DNA from: Crocodylus rhombifer
Lineage: Eukaryota; Chordata; Crocodylia; Crocodylidae
Assembly (NCBI GenBank): GCA_038503035.1
Contig: JAVSML010020360.1
Coordinates: 1-64,000, forward strand
DNA length: 64,000 nucleotides
Direction: 5' to 3'
The translations under genes and the position numbers were made by a program. Positions within the stretch are counted from its first letter, which is position 1, and the number at the start of each line of letters is the position of its first letter. The notes under the pieces were generated by a model that was given only the letters and a program-made list of their open reading frames with translations, ran no database searches and was not told the origin of the DNA. Positions 31,377-42,965 of this stretch are shown here, piece by piece.

Positions 31377-33436
31377 GCTTAAAAGCTATACACTGCACCA
31401 TTATGCATCTGTTGAAAAATACCCAATACCGGATGCTAGCTCAATAACTATATATTAAATTACATTCTGGAGCCCTAAGAGGTGAAACCTATGATCAAAT
31501 CCCTCTGACCCCCAAAACACTTCAGCAATGGCACTCAGCCCCCTCTAAGACTGAACCCTAAATTACTGCAGGGAAAGACTTCCAGTGACTTCAGTGGGAT
31601 TCGGATCAGTTCCAATATATATCTTTCAGCAAAGTTAATGGGAGGAAAGGTACTGGCTAAAAACCATTAAGGAAAAAATAAACAGTGTAAGGAAGAGGCT
31701 TGGAATCATTATGTGTAACCAGATCAATCAGACTCACAGCTTCACAGTTCATTCTCTTACTGTTGCAAAGTACCTTCTATAAATTAGATTAGTTTTAACA
31801 CCTCATGGATAAGTTTTCCTCCCAACAATAATGTGTTTCATGTCAGAATAAGTTGCTTAAAATAAAGTTTATATTTTAACCTTACAATGCCTTTTTAATT
31901 CAAATTGCACTCGCCTTAGAGGGAATTAAATAATTCACATATCTCAGAAGAGGGTTTGATTAAAATTGGTTGTTAAAATTTTAAGATCAGAGTGATTTTC
32001 TCTTCTCTTTGCTCACTCCCTGCTTCCATGAATTCTAGCTTTACAGGAGACTCATTAATAGATCAGCTTGCCCAGTTTGTCATCTGTTTCATTATGCAAA
32101 ATACATACGTTTCATTTACCTTTCTTGTGGAAAAATCAGTTATCTTCAACCAGATATAACGATTTCTTTGGGTTTCTTCTCAACTCCTGAATGGCTCAAA
32201 ATCCCTAAAATCTCAACTGGTGGTAGACTATCAGGGAACCCTGATGCGTGCCAATTTTAATGTAATGATCTTTATGCTCACATTTAAATGTGAAATGCAA
32301 TAGCTTAGAAAGGTGACCACTAGGCAAAACTAACACTAACCTGAAAGGAAAATAAGATAGCTTAAAAGCTCTCTGAACATCATCAAAAGGTCTATTTGAC
32401 ATGAAAATTAAAGAACTAATTCCTAAAATGGAGCTTTAGTTCTCCTGTCTTTGGTTTCAAAACAGCTATGTGATTTAAGTGCAAAAAAGTTTTTTACTGC
32501 TCCACTCATTTCCTGACTTTTCTAAGAAAAGACAAGTCTTCTTCAATAAATTGATTACTGGGTCCTAAGCTACACAGTGTGGATCTGTAGCTGCTTTTGA
32601 ATTTCTTCAAAATAATGGGGCTTGCATTAGAAGGTGCCATAGCTCTCTGAATATGCAGCAGTACCCTGAAAGGTAGGTTTTCCCCTACCTCCTGAGGGAT
32701 GATCCAATTCAAGACCTGAGCCCACTCTAGTGTCCAAATACAAGAAAGTATGTACGCATACACCTAATTTTACCACATTTAATTTTACCACTCAAACCCA
32801 TGCTTAAGTCTGATTCCAGTCAAGCTTCCCAAAGGGAACCTGTATGAGAAGATTTCCTGAGGATCCATTATGGGAAAGCCTAGTAAAAATAAAAAAGGTG
32901 TTTGTTTTACTTGGTATGTGGTTATGCCCCTGTCCATTCTTCTTCAGTGCCCAGTTTCTCTTTTGCCTTCTGCTCTGACAAATGTGCTACTACTGGTTGA
33001 CAGGTTCATTGTTCTATCAGAGTGCAGCTGTCCATGGAAGTCATGCTTGTTCGTTACAGGACTTGCATACAAAAGATATATAGATAGATGTAGATAGTAA
33101 ATAGAAAAAGAACCAATTACCATTATAAAAGAATGCGTAGCATTGTCCATACGTTTGTAGGACCAACAACACCATTGTTGCTGTTCACTGAAAATGGATT
33201 ACTGATTGCGCATTTCTTAATTATGATAATAGGGGAAGAAGTACACTTTGTGGCTTTCATCATTTTAGCTGTAAATGAGCTGAGGAATGTGAAGTTTAGG
33301 CAAGGAGCTGTAGTTGGAACCAAAACAGTGTTAGGTTTCAGATTAGGAGGTAAGGGCACTAAAAGCTCAATTTTTTCTCCAGATCTCATAAGATTTTGAA
33401 ACAAGATACCAAAGTCTTGCAAGGTCAGTTATTCAG
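31377..33436. other. Gene-free AT-rich DNA
   Basis: No repeat family or exon is recognised. A short tagatagatgtagatag stretch lies near 33081-33097. Overlapping frames at 33123-33422 on both strands lack support (see rejected items). Confidence 0.5.
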
Positions 33437-34800
33437 AGCTTCATAGATTTAAAGGCAAAAGTAGATCAATATGATGTATGGCATCACGCAGACCACAGGA
33501 GTTCACCCAGTAAACCTGCATCAAGCTCATAACTTCTGTCTTAGCCACAGCATAACTTTTAGAGAGAGACATTCAGTCTTGATTTAAATACTCTAAATGA
33601 CAGAGAATTCAACACATCCTGAGATACATTGTTCCAGTGTTTAAATAGCCTCACCTTTAAAACATGCTTCTTATTTTCAATTTGTTTTTATTCAGCTTCA
33701 GTTTCCAACCTGCAGCTCTAACCCCTTTGGTTTTTTTGGCTGGACTGAAGATCCAGCTACTATAAGAAAACTCTTCCTTATATTAGTTCTTCAAGACTCT
33801 GATCAAAGACCCTCGTTACCTGTCCCTGGATAAACTTAATAGATTAGCTTTCTCACGCCCCTCACTTTAAGCCATACTTCCCACAGCTCAGAGCATTCTG
33901 ATACCCTGTTTCTGAACCATTTTCAACTTTTCAATAGTCCTCTCATGAAACTGGACATACTGTTCTACCAACGGTCCCACTAACAATGATAACCCCCTAG
34001 ATCTACTTGGTATTTCCCTACTTACATATCCAAAGACAGCACAACCTTCAATTTGGATGGCAGTAGAAAGTCATGTTCAATTCTTATTCCTAAAACATTT
34101 TTACTGTCATGGTATTCAGAGCATAGTTTCCATCTTGGAAGCCTGGTCCACATTCTCTATGCTTGGATATATCATTATACAGTTAGCTATCTTAAAATGT
34201 ATATTGTCCAAACAAGGCTATCATAGCAATCAGTCCAAATCTCTTTGACTTTCCCCATCACCCTTATTACAACTCCACTCAGTTTTGTGCCATATACAAA
34301 TGTTGCCACCAGTAAGATTTTATTTTCTTCTAGATCACTGACAAAGATATTGAATCGTTACAGGATGCAATAAGAAACACTGTTTTTGAACAATAAGTCT
34401 CATTTACAAATACATTTTTTAATAGACATTTTAGACCTTTCATTTACGAGAGTTACATTGCTTTTTTAGCATTACTTTTTAAAAAGGGAAATCATGTGCC
34501 TTCTGGAAATCTAAGTATATTGTATTAACAAAGTTACTATTATTATCCAAATTTGTGATCTCATTAGAAAATAACATTAAGTTTGACAAGACCTATTTTC
34601 TATAGGTCCATGTTGATTAGCATCAAGTAAGCCGCTATCCTTAAATGTATACTGATTGCATTCATGTGAGTCTTTCCACAATTTTGCCTTAGATGAGTAT
34701 CAAGTTAATTGGGCTATAGTAACCCTTGTCATACCATTTTACTTCTGTCCTCTGAGCTTCTTCACTGTTCTAGGATTTTTCACTTGTAAATAAAAGTGGT
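33437..34800 (-). mobile_element. Ancient antisense CR1 relic
   Basis: Read on the plus strand, the stretch keeps the order of landmarks of a reversed old CR1. The 3' end is cttcatagatttaaaggc. Then come a segment beginning acttctgtcttagccacag, one with gagaattcaacacatcctg, the antisense of the RT tail near 33850-33990 (ctcatgaaactggacatact), the antisense of the FADD region near 34285-34340, and the antisense of the YLDFRKAFD region near 34500-34530 (tctaagtatattgtatta). Coding potential is completely eroded. It is far more diverged than copies A-F and may represent a different, older subfamily. Confidence 0.75.
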
Positions 34801-35029
34801 TCAGAAAACTCCTTGGCCAACTCTTTTAATAATCTGAAAAGAAGAAATTTCTGGACATGCAGGTTTAGAGTATGTAACTTTAATATTTGTTGTTGGATAT
34901 CTTTCCTTGTCACTGAAAGTATATTCTGTTTTACAGTAAGATATTAACATATCATCATCCTGTTTCACTCCAAAAACAGAAGAGAAAAATTTATGGAATT
35001 AAACTATGTTATATATCATGACTGATAAT

Positions 35030-36025
35030 CAGAGATCCAGGTTTTTCATTCACCATGAAAAAATGTGGACTTTCTCCTTTAAAGGAGAAAAGCACAGATT
35101 TTCTCCTTTGAAAGAGAAAAACAGGAAACCGCAGGTTTCCCCTTGCGGCCTTTTAGCCTGCAAGGAGCTGCTTGGGTTGTGGGGAGCAGGAGAAGGCAAC
35201 TGGAGGCAGGGGGTGCCATGTTGGCACGTGAACATGTACTCCAAATGGGAGCAGGAAGGTATGCTGGTGTGGAGCTTTCCCTCTTGGCAGCCAGGGGCTA
35301 TGGACTGAGCCACCCTGTGCCATGGAGTGTACCACATCCACTCCCCCTGTCCACAAGCCAGGGGCTTGGGCTCAACTTTGGTAGGCTCCTCCGAGGCCCA
35401 TACACACATCTGTGCTCAGCAAATGCTCTCCCTGCTTCCTGCAGCTGCCAGGCACTCCCACATCCTCACCAGCCAGCTTGCTTTGCCCCGCCCTCACTCC
35501 CAACTCCATTTTTAAAATTTTTTTATTGCACAGCTCACAGATGTGGGGGTAAAAAAAAAAATGGTGTTTTACCATAAGCAACAGCGTGCTAATTGGACCC
35601 AGCTCCCCAGCGTCTGTATAGACCGGGGACTTCGGTAGGGCTTTTTGGCACTTTAATGGAAAGCTGATTCAATCAGCTATTAGATAAAAATACCCAAAAG
35701 CCCCACTCAAGCACCTGATCTATACAGTTAGGTAAGCCAGGTCAAACTAATGCACTGCCTCTTCTGGCTATGCACTGGATTCTGCATGGGGCATGCCAAG
35801 CCAAAAGTAAAGTGCTGTTTTGGTTTTTATCCATGTCTGTAAGCAGATGGCTTCACTGGTGAGTGGCAGGGGGCAGTGATGAACAACAGTGCCACCCATG
35901 CAGTCCTCCAAGGTGGCCAGGCAATGTGGACCCTGTCCTTGCTAAGGCACAACTCCCACAGAGTTTTCCTCCATTCCCAGCACAGGCAGGGTTGGAGCAG
36001 GTAGAGAAGTGAGGTATGGCCTCCA
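35030..36025 (+). mobile_element. GC-rich element, CAGGGATC family, diverged copy 1
   Basis: It begins with cagagatccaggtttttcat and a block of ggagaaaa repeats, then ccttgcggccttttagcctgcaaggagctg. This order is shared with 37234-38409 and 59014-59270. It includes the 20-bp perfect palindrome at 35071-35090. The right end is not defined. Overlapping frames on both strands at 35050-35580 are shadows. Confidence 0.5.
35071..35090. repeat. 20-bp perfect palindrome
   Basis: tttctcctttaaaggagaaa is its own reverse complement. Confidence 0.95.
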
Positions 36026-36029
36026 AGAG

Positions 36030-36300
36030 GGGCACCAGCAGGACTGGGGTGGGTTACTAGAGGTCAGAAGTGAGAGGCACCAGCAAAGTTGGGGGCTGTG
36101 GGTTGGAAGTGAGGGGCACTGGCAGAGCCTAGGGGCTGTGGGTCAGGAGTGAGGGGCACCGGTGGGGGGACTATGGGTCAGGAGTGAGGGGTGACGGCAG
36201 GGTTGGGGGCATTGGAGGGCTTCAGATCAGGAATGAGGGGCACCAGCAGGACTGGGGGGGGGAGCTGTGACTTGGGAGTGAAGTGCAATGGCATGGGCAG
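36030..36300 (+). repeat. Degenerate minisatellite, about seven units of 35-49 bp
   Basis: Units start gtgaggggcacc or variants at about 36072, 36110, 36149, 36184, 36234 and 36277, and carry ggggctgtgggtcagg words. A single related unit, gtgagggtaccagcagc, occurs near 38328 inside the next element. The array is therefore probably a local expansion of an internal element segment. Confidence 0.75.
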
Positions 36301-37227
36301 GGACAGGATACTGGCGTATCAGGGATGCTCTGCACCTCAAAGCAGCAGAATGGGTGGACAGCCACAGCTGGACCCATGTGCTGGTGAGTGAAGGGGGCAA
36401 AGGGAAACTGATTTTCTATGACAAAACAACCAAAATTTAATGTCAAAATATATAGGTACTTAGAATTTTTTTATTATAATTATTGAGGCACTGGTAGGCT
36501 TCCAAACTGCTTTAAAATTGTAAATATATCAATAAAACATTGCATTCAAATGATACGTGTATACATACATACACCCACACACACATATATGCACATAGTG
36601 ATGTTTCATTTTAACTGAAGAAAAATGTGGACTTCAGGTTTTTTAATTGGAACATTTGGACAGGGGGGAATCAGAGAATTTGTTATTTTTAAACAAAGAA
36701 ATCCTGCTAATAATTTAATCTCCCTTCGTCTATTGTTGGGCCTATACCATTGCTAGGATTGCATTTGTTCTTGATATTTAAAGAATACTTATTAGCCTTA
36801 TACTGCTGCCATAGACTTTTTTTCAATATCTTTTGCTTTTCTCATTAACTGTTTTCAGTTCCTCATGACTGATTTGCACTAGTTGCTATCAGTTATCTTT
36901 TTCACCATTTGTTATATTAATGTGATTGTTGTTGCTTTTTTCACTTCCCTTCTTTAAAATGGCTCTTTCATGTTATAGGAGTTTTGGGGGGGGGGGGGGG
37001 GGGGTGTTTTTGGCATCTAAGAAATTGTTAAACAATCCCTAATTAACATTCACAGTCTTGTATTTAAATATTTCCTCCCATTAATTTTTTCTCATGATTG
37101 TTTTCAGCTATGGGAAATCAGTCTATTCAAAGCATAAGAAATAACCTTGTTTAACACTATATTCTGTTTACATGAAACAAAAAAATCAATTATGATCACT
37201 TACACCTAGACAGTTATGAATCTCACT
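36301..37227. other. Gene-free; simple repeats
   Basis: It contains an atacatacatacacccacac tract near 36560-36585 and a 19-base G-run at 36986-37004. Nothing else is recognised. Confidence 0.6.
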
Positions 37228-37233
37228 GATCAA

Positions 37234-38409
37234 CAGGGATCTGGGTTTTCCGTTTCCTATGGAAAAACGGAGAAAACCACGGATTCCCTGTTTTTATCGG
37301 AGAAAACACGTATTTCTCTTTTTAGCAGAGAAATTTACAGATCCTCCACTTTTGCAAAGAGTTCTTGCAGGCTGGCACAGCTCCAGCCTGCAGGAGCCAA
37401 TTGCAAAAAGGGCGGGAAACCTCCAGCCCTGCCCGGAGGGGGAGGGAGAGGAAAGAGTCTGAGCCTCTGAGGCAGCCAAGGCCAGGCTCAGGCTCAGGCT
37501 TGCCCTTCGTCCCTGGAGCATGGAGATAAGTGGAGCTGTGGGGCAGGTCTGGGGAAGATGGTTGGGGGCAGAGGAAGCGGGGGGGGGGGTTGCTGCTGGC
37601 CCCAGGTGGCACATCGCAGCTGGGAGCAGGGGGTGAGGGCAGGGGTGCCCCTCTGTGGGGGGCTTTGTGGGCAGCGATGCAGTGTGCAATGTAATGGTGC
37701 CCGCCAAGTGTGGGCCACACACATGCCACCCTGCCAGCTGCCCAGGGGAGGGGGAGATGGAGGCTGGCATGCAGCCAGAGCACAGCTCCATGGCTGGCTC
37801 TGCAGCTGCGGTAAGGGATGGGGATGCAGGGGGGTGGGTCTTGGACTTGCACGCGGTGCTGCTGCTTACCTGGAGGCCTGTTATGGCAGTGATGGCCACT
37901 GCGTCCAAAACCTCCCACTACTGCCACCATGAAGCCATGCCTGGAGCTGGGCAACCAGCCACCGGGTGGCAGTGGCAGTGGCAGCGTGGTGGTGGCTGGG
38001 CAGCACACAGCCATCCCCACCACTGCAAGCATGGCTCCATGGCAGCAGCAGGAAGTTGTGGAGGCACAGGCGGCCACTGATGGCACAGGAGGCCACTGCC
38101 ACTTGCCTGCAGGGCTGCCTGTGCCAGCGGTGACAGCCGCTGCATACAAAACCACTTGCTGCTGCAGAGCTGTGCTTGGAGCTGTGCAGCCTGCCCTGCC
38201 CCACCCCTTCCCCCCACACACGCTTACCTGGCTGGGGTGGGTGTCAGTGTCTGTATCTGCATGTCTGTGGGTCTGGGGGGGCTGTTGTGAGGGGCATCAG
38301 GAGGGCTGTTGAGGCTGTGGGGGGGAGTGAGGGTACCAGCAGCACTGGGAGGCCTTTAATTTTTATCACAGATTTTAGGTTTTTAAATCAGAGAAAACCA
38401 GGATCCCTG
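37234..38409. mobile_element. GC-rich DNA element with CAGGGATC terminal inverted repeats
   Basis: The left end CAGGGATCTGGGTTTTCC pairs with the right end gaaaaccaggatccctg. Flanks ctgatcaa and atgatcag share tgatca, but copies at 35.03 and 59.01 kb are also preceded by ctgat. The flank may therefore belong to the element or reflect target preference rather than being a true duplication. The interior is GC-rich, with gcaaaaagggcgggaaa and many ggcagtggc-type repeats. Long frames on both strands (up to 299 codons, 37322-38221 minus) arise from this composition and have no protein-family signature. Confidence 0.65.
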
Positions 38410-38476
38410 ATGATCAGTTCATCTTCATTAGTCAAAATGTTTGTTAAAGAAATGCCTCAGATTCATTGCAATAGTT

Positions 38477-38652
38477 TTATTTTAGATAGTTATCTATAGT
38501 TTTTTGGAGTTCCGCAGTGGTATCCAGTATATATCCTGCATACTGAAATCCTTCATGTTGTATCAGTTCTTCTTCATACCCATTATAGACAAATATTAAA
38601 AATGTTGCCTCAGCATCTTCCTCTGTCTGTTTTGCTAGTCTGCATGCAAAAC
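38477..38652 (-). CDS. Terminal coding exon of an unidentified host gene
   Basis: On the minus strand a 3' splice site (ttcctgtcctattttcag, ending at 38653) is followed by a 176-nt exon in phase: two bases completing a split codon, then 57 codons and TAA. The translation starts FACRLAKQTEEDAEATF and continues with hydrophobic IFVYNGYEEELIQHEG. It ends TAELQKTIDNYLK. The alternation of a strand-like hydrophobic run and charged helix-like segments suggests the end of an alpha/beta domain, but I do not recognise the family. An aataaa word overlaps the stop region, and a DNA transposon begins 67 bp downstream. Upstream exons should lie at higher coordinates; I did not identify any, so the rest of the gene may lie beyond the window. 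A retropseudogene fragment is unlikely given the clean acceptor. Confidence 0.6.
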
Positions 38653-40018
38653 CTGAAAATAGGACAGGAATCAAATCCATTCCAGACTCTAAACTAGGAA
38701 ACTATATATTAACAGGTTTAAGACCTGAGTTTACAGTATTTACCTACATCTAATTTCACATTCAAAGCATGCAAAACGTTATATTTTTTTATTTAGATTT
38801 TGGTTTGCAGTTCAGGCAGCCTCTGTTTTCAAAAAAACTAAAACAAAAAACCTCATCTAAAGCTACTGCAAATGGATTATTTTGAAATAATTGTAATTAC
38901 TTCATAACAGCTCTCAAACCTGTGTACTCCCAGGATTTTAGAGGAATTCTTAGTGCCTTAGGAGTACTGACTTCTAAATCTTGGAATTTTAAGTAATGTT
39001 ACAAGGAAAATAAACTTTGGTATACTTAAGGAGATATTTTGAGACAAATCATGTCAAATCAAGAAGTCAAGAAGATAGCTCTATGAACTCTTACATTTTT
39101 CTATAGAGGTGTCTATTCATCCACTGTATAGGCTATGAAAAATTTAGAAATGCGTTTATTTTATCCCTGTTTTCCTGGAGCACTAGTAATGAAATGCTAG
39201 TGTTCCACCTCTGTTTTGTGTGCAGTTATACATCACTTTTCTGTTCTCATTTTCATCTTTTGAAATATAAGCAGTTAAAACCTTTTCATGAATCATCTTT
39301 TTAAAGCACCTAGTTTCCTGCCTTGTGACATTTTTCCAAAGTATCTGCAACTATACCGAACAGAGCTGGCAAACAGTTTTTATTTATCTCTAAAATTCAA
39401 ATTTGGGCTTTCAATGAAACTGACTTTTGTAGAAAAAATATTTTTCCTCTAAAACGTTTTGAAACTTTCACTAGAAAGGCAAATACTTCCAGATAAAAAC
39501 TAAAAATGACCAATTTTTGTTTTCTAAATTAAAAGCAATTTTTTTCCACTGGAAAAAAAAATTCAAGTTTAGTACTGAACAGGATTCTGCTTCACAATTA
39601 AAAGATGACCAGTCCTTTAAGCAAACAGTTCTAATTAGGTCATTGAGTACTCATTTAAGTCTAGGTCTGTTCTATGATGGGCAATTTACATTCATTAGAA
39701 AAAAACACATTATAATATGGTGTGGCTATTTCAGAGAATCTGTTAAGGATTTCACAACCATATACCTTAGGTGAAAATGAAGGTTCTGGATAAGACTACA
39801 TATTTAGCTCTTGATCTTTTTCCAAACTTACACTGACTAAATAAACTGCAGAAGTGGACAACAATTGAAATTCCTTTCCAATTAAAAAAATGTTGAGATT
39901 TTGGAAATATATCCATCTGGAATCCTGATGAAAAGATAAAAATGTGATTTAAAAAAAAAAACAAAAACCTTTAATATTTCATTTGGGAAACACCAACACT
40001 TTCCCACTTTTGGGACAA
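38653..40018. other. Gene-free AT-rich DNA, probable intron of the minus-strand gene
   Basis: It lies directly upstream of the terminal exon on its strand, so it should be its last intron if that exon is real. I see no repeat signature. Confidence 0.4.
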
Positions 40019-40425
40019 TCTGGGTATGTCTACATGTGCATTTAAGTGTGCCTAAATTTAATGTGCATTAACTTAATGTGCATTAAGCAAGTTTAATGCA
40101 CATTAAGCTGGTGTCTACACATACAGGAATTAAAGGACGTTAACACTGTGTCTGGACTGACTTGGGACTAAAGTTAGTCCCAAGTCAGTCCACATACACA
40201 GTTTAATGCACTTTAACATATCTATACGTTTGTCAATGTGCTTGAATTATTCACATCTAAATATGATGCCTGCATTTCCAGGTATCCAATTTAGGCATGG
40301 ATAGTCTAAATTTGCCATTTTTAAAGTGCATTAAGGATATGCACATATAGACATGTGTCCTAATACACCTTGAATTTAGGCTAATGCACCTTAAAGCATC
40401 TTGAGTAGATGTGCCCTCTGAAAAG
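40019..40425. mobile_element. AT-rich foldback element, tctacatgtgca-type ends
   Basis: The left end gggtatgtctacatgtgca pairs with the right end cttgagtagatgtgccctc. Interior words such as aatgtgcattaa and gtgcattaaggatatgcac are mirrored across the element. The centre contains a perfect 18-bp hairpin. It is non-coding. It shares its end style with 42966-44193 and 7165-7840. Confidence 0.65.
40154..40191. repeat. Perfect 18-bp hairpin with 2-nt loop
   Basis: ggactgacttgggactaa at 40154-40171 pairs perfectly with 40174-40191. Partial pairing (ctgtgt words) continues outside. It is the apex region of the surrounding foldback. Confidence 0.92.
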
Positions 40426-40779
40426 GAATATACTTCTAGATCCCTTGACTCTGTGATATCTGGTGAGTGATAGGTCCAGCAGCCCAGCTCCCTGAGGTGT
40501 CCTGTACCCAGACTCTCATAGATTCTGCAAACAAGGCAGCACTCTCTACATGTAAGCAGGCCAAGAAGACAACTGGATGGGAAGCCAGTCACTAAGGGGA
40601 GCCCATCAGCCCACCTGACAGTATAGAAGAACAAGGGATTCAAGTAGCTGGGGAGCCTCCAAATTCAGCACCCAGCAGGTAGGCTGTGGGGATACCATAG
40701 ATCCAGGGGAGGAAGAGGGATGCCAGAAAATTAGACAGGCAGCCTAGCTTAGAAGCTGGCCAGCCTGGTTTCCACTGAA

Positions 40780-40960
40780 AGTCTTAATGGGTTTGATACA
40801 AGAGGCAAGGATTTTTCTGGATGATATCTTTTATTGGACCAGCTATATAGTTGGGAGATACCTTAAACAAGCTTTCACGCACAAGATTCCCTTCCTCATT
40901 TGTGGAAAAGAAGCAGACCCAACTTGAGCTCAGTAGCAGAGAGAACAATAGCCTATGTAA
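40780..40960 (+). repeat. Interspersed repeat with ttttattggaccagctat
   Basis: The words tgatatcttttattggacca, gctatatagttgggagata and caagctttcacgcacaag form a combination I recognise as a common dispersed repeat in reptile genomes. I cannot assign a class from the sequence alone. It is non-coding. Confidence 0.45.
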
Positions 40961-42964
40961 AACTCCATATGTAAATAAAACCAAACCATGGAAAAGAGAA
41001 GTGCAACAGAAAGAATAGCCTGATTAATGGAAGAGCAAGAGAAAAAATGGTTATTATCACCTGTGGAGTGCAGAGAGATTAGCAGAGATTGCAGGTAGCT
41101 TGCAATGAGCCTTGAAGTCAGTGTCTAAGTTAACCCCTGATTATCAGTGATGCCATCAATACACTCTTGCCAAAACTTTGTTCTGCAAAACCAGCATGGT
41201 CACAATTGTGTGGATACCTTTAAGAGCATTATGTATAAGTTGCTACATTTGCTGGGGGATTGCAAGAGGGAACAGAAGAGGCAAAGTACTACTCTCTGAA
41301 TAAACAAGCATTATCCTTCTATAAGCTTAACTCCTTGGTCTTTTGGGAACAACACAACCATAACATTTTCAAGGAGCTGTAGTGAACAGATTTTCACCAG
41401 CATGACAGACAGTTTGGGCCAAAGTTTATTTCACCTATTAGGCCCATAAGTGGACTTAGGTGCCTGAATGTGTTCCTGAGTGTGGTCTTATTCCACCCAA
41501 ACTCTTGTCTTTGAAGAACATGATACAAAAATGTGGGTGCATCCCTATTTTCCTCATTGCTTGTCTGTGATCAGTCTTAAGGATCAGATGATGTTATAAA
41601 TACAGATACATTAATGGATTTTTCCAGAACTTAACCAGGATGGAATAGAATTAGACTCAAAAGCCAAAGTCCACGTAGAGGTCAAGTAGGTGGACTAGAA
41701 CGTGGCCCTGCAGCTTTAAAAAATATCCGAAAAACAATTCTTCCTAAAACACAAACTCTGATACAGTTTACTTAATCAGATTGCTTACAGTCTGATAAAA
41801 TGTAGGAACAAAATTCGCTAATGATGCAATAAAACCATAAGCTTGGTGCATCTTGTCCATCATGTATGTCAAGTTTGTATTAGAGCCAGGTGAATGCTTC
41901 AAATATTTGTTCAAATATAAACTGTGAATTAGCTTTGGGAGCATTCACACTCTCTTCTTCCTTACTTTCTGCAAATTTTTGTGGAAGTGGATTTTTCTTG
42001 AGAAAGCTGTTCAAGGAATCAGTGTTTTAAAGTATATGCACTAGAAGTGCCTGGCAGCCATCTTGAAAAATATTTTGTGTTATCTGAACAGACAGCAAAA
42101 ATGATACTGTGAAACAGAGGCAACCAATCACACAGGGCAAATACTCAAAAATATAGTAACAGTTTATAGCCTGGTTTCAAGTTACAGATTAAAAGGTTTC
42201 AGAGAATCCATGATTCAAAAGGTAAATAACAAAATAATGAAGATTCAAATGCATTTGAAGATAAATTCCATTTTTAAGACAGCTTTTTTTCTAAAGTACC
42301 CATGTGCAGATATATCTATTAAATTCTGCAACATCTTCCATTTCCCTGAGATGTATTTATTATTTATACATAGGTGAGCTTAGAACTTGTGCGTGTAGCA
42401 GTCAGTCTTTATGTCTGTCATCATCTCAGATAAATTTTCATCCTATAAATCCCTGAGAGTTCATCACTAGTGGGGGGCCTGGTTCAGTGAAACTCATTAT
42501 TGTTCTAATGAATTACACACAAGAGCTATAAGTGATTGCCTTATGATAGTCAGATGGAGTCATTCAATGAAAATCTAATTATGGAGTATACAGACATGAC
42601 AAAAAATTCATGCCTGTGTTCAGGATTGCAACCACCCCAGCCACAGTTGGCTACAGGAAGTTTTCATGCAATTATACAGTCTCTTTATCACACCCACTTT
42701 TTAAAAATTGCAATGGTGACTGACATCATACAGAGTTATGATGGCTACCTTGCTTGATTTCTTCTCTGGAAATGTAAAGTTCTTTTGTTAGCTGTTTGGT
42801 GATAGAATTAAAACAAAGCCCATGCTTGTCTGTTTGTTTTTTTCAGCTGTAGAACATCACATATGTCAACAGCCCAGTATAAATAAATTAGCTGCTTCTA
42901 TTATCATGGTAAGGACCATGATACTAGCTCTCAGCGGGCACTTATACATATACAAGTAAATGGC
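40961..42964. other. Gene-free DNA
   Basis: No exon or clear element is recognised. Confidence 0.5.
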
Positions 42965-42965
42965 A

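Noticed and set aside
33133..33399. Plus-strand frame ending before a good gtaag donor, faintly like a class C receptor ligand-binding segment
   Set aside because: The resemblance is very weak, the opposite strand is equally open, and no upstream exon or acceptor could be supported.
36030..36300. CRISPR-like regular repeats
   Set aside because: The units are contiguous, degenerate and without unique spacers, so this is a minisatellite in a vertebrate genome.
37322..38221. 299-codon minus-strand frame rich in Cys, His and Pro
   Set aside because: It is a product of GC-rich repeats within the CAGGGATC element. Overlapping frames on both strands are equally open.
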